A stretch of DNA of 64,000 nucleotides from JAJRXR01 sp041987545 (GTDB lineage: Bacteria > Planctomycetota > Phycisphaerae > Phycisphaerales > UBA1924): positions 682,001 to 746,000 of the forward strand of contig JBHIWH010000001.1 of NCBI GenBank assembly GCA_041987545.1, in the 5' to 3' direction. Below, in pieces: positions 63,183-64,000 of this stretch; the first letter of the stretch is position 1, and the number at the start of each line of letters is the position of its first letter. The notes under the pieces were generated by a model. The model saw only the letters and a program-made list of their open reading frames with translations, did no database searches and had not been told where the DNA came from. The translations under genes were made by a program, and so were the position numbers.

Positions 63183-64000
63183 CGATCTTGCCCAGCTGTT
63201 CGCCCGCCTCAAGCCGCCGGTACGCCTCGACGCATTGTTCGGGCGCGAAGACCTGATCGACCACCGGCGCGAGCCGTCCCTCGCGGAACAGCGCGGCGAC
63301 CTCGCGGAACTCGTCGTTCGAGCCCATCGTTGAGCCCAGGATCCGCAGCTGATTCCAGAAGACGCGGGCCAGGTCGGTCGTCGCGTCCGGGCCGGTCGTG
63401 CACCCGGGCGTGACGTACGCGCCGCCCCGGGCCAGGGCCTTGATGCACGACAGGTGCGTCGCCTTGCCGACCGAGTCGACGGCCATGTCCACGCCGCGCT
63501 TGCCCGTCCAGGCCCGCACGTCGCGAGACCAGTCCTGACCCTCATCAAGAACGCACAGCTCGGCGCCGAGTTCCTTGGCCTTGTCGAGCTTCCACTGGTG
63601 GCGGCTGGTGACGGCGACCGGGCAGGCGTAGAGCCTCGCGATCGCCAGGGCGCTCGTCGCGACGCCCCCGCCGATGCCCGGGATGAGCACGCTCTGGCCC
63701 GGGCGGAGGTCGCCCTTGGTGACCATCATCGAGTACGCGGTCAGGGCGCACAGCCCGAAGGCGGCGGCGGCGACCGGGTCCGAGTCGCCCACGTCCGCGA
63801 GGTTGGCCGCGGGGACGTTGAACAGCTCCGCGTGCGCGCCCGGCGAGCGGTGCTCGCCGATCAGCTCGAACACGGGCGGCGTGTGCGACGCCGGCGGCTC
63901 ACCGGGTCTCGGGGATGGGGTGACGTCAACTGCTGCGTTGTAGATGACGCGCTTGCCGAGCCAGGACTCGTGCACCCCGTCGCCCACGGCGTCCACGACG
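63166..64000 (-). CDS. MDR-family zinc-type oxidoreductase, N-terminus beyond window
   Basis: Partial medium-chain dehydrogenase/reductase (quinone-oxidoreductase type). The window holds about 277 codons of a roughly 340-residue family, and the frame is open to the right edge. The catalytic GroES-like part reads VVDAVGDGVHESWLGKRVIY near the edge, and the nucleotide-binding region shows VLIPGIGGGVATSALAIARL, a GxGxxG-like glycine loop. KAKELGAELCVLDEGQDWS, DMAVDSVGKATHL and the C-terminal AGEQLGKIVIDWR fit NADP(H)-using MDR enzymes. The substrate is unknown. It is convergent with the ASCH-like gene. Confidence 0.85.
   Translation of the reverse strand, partial: VVDAVGDGVHESWLGKRVIYNAAVDVTPSPRPGEPPASHTPPVFELIGEHRSPGAHAELFNVPAANLADVGDSDPVAAAAFGLCALTAYSMMVTKGDLRPGQSVLIPGIGGGVATSALAIARLYACPVAVTSRHQWKLDKAKELGAELCVLDEGQDWSRDVRAWTGKRGVDMAVDSVGKATHLSCIKALARGGAYVTPGCTTGPDATTDLARVFWNQLRILGSTMGSNDEFREVAALFREGRLAPVVDQVFAPEQCVEAYRRLEAGEQLGKIVIDWR

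Overview
This 64 kb window is very GC-rich, densely packed bacterial chromosome. It most likely comes from a Gram-negative member of the Planctomycetota, probably the class Phycisphaerae. This is inferred from gene content, not from a marker search. The pointers are two secreted M64-type peptidases ending in a dockerin-like tail with a Pro-Cys-Gly end, a Hanks-type kinase with a membrane tail, lipid A and heptose genes (lpxK, hldE), a B12-dependent ribonucleotide reductase, and many planctomycete-style small membrane proteins and lipoproteins. No rRNA, tRNA, CRISPR array, phage or transposase was seen.

Layout. 1-10.4 kb: a partial amino-acid permease (left edge), a Ser/Thr kinase, infC (with an apparent AUC start), a lone MacB-type permease, a tandem pair of related membrane-anchored proteins, a LytTR regulator and an FG-GAP protein. 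10.3-12.4 kb: a HIT protein and then a compact restriction-modification pair of visibly lower GC. 12.4-19.4 kb: uvrA and uvrB on the minus strand, with a small membrane protein and a glycosyltransferase between them. 19.8-25.7 kb: a small gene with a strong terminator, the two tandem M64 peptidases, a TPR protein, and an SRPBCC / DinB-like / ArsR-SRPBCC operon. 25.7-31.1 kb: a ClpP/NfeD-like protease, an ABC exporter pair and gcvH. 31.3-39.6 kb: a TIM-barrel protein, cmk, plsC, an HtpX-like protease, a TauE/SafE permease, a 3D-domain protein, a DUF58 protein, a TPR-YggX fusion and pyrD. 39.6-46 kb: smc and a FlgI-like lipoprotein. 46-51.5 kb: dcd and nrdJ, flanked on both sides by hairpin-rich non-coding DNA. 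51.5-64 kb: a potassium channel, an S41 protease, a lipoprotein, serS, an FHA-GspE fusion, an omega-amidase, maf, lpxK, hldE, an ASCH-like protein and a partial oxidoreductase (right edge).

How the genes work together. Clear functional groups are nucleotide-excision repair (uvrA, uvrB), deoxynucleotide supply (dcd, nrdJ, with cmk and pyrD nearby in the window), envelope and LPS synthesis (plsC, lpxK, hldE), and a self-contained restriction-modification cassette. The least explained DNA is the roughly 300-nt stretch at 51161-51470, between nrdJ and the channel gene. It is a run of perfect hairpins, two of them with GNRA tetraloops, followed by an intrinsic terminator. It has no plausible ORF and no RNA family I recognise, so it is the best candidate here for an undescribed structured RNA. 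The long leader before dcd (46355-46631) is the second candidate.
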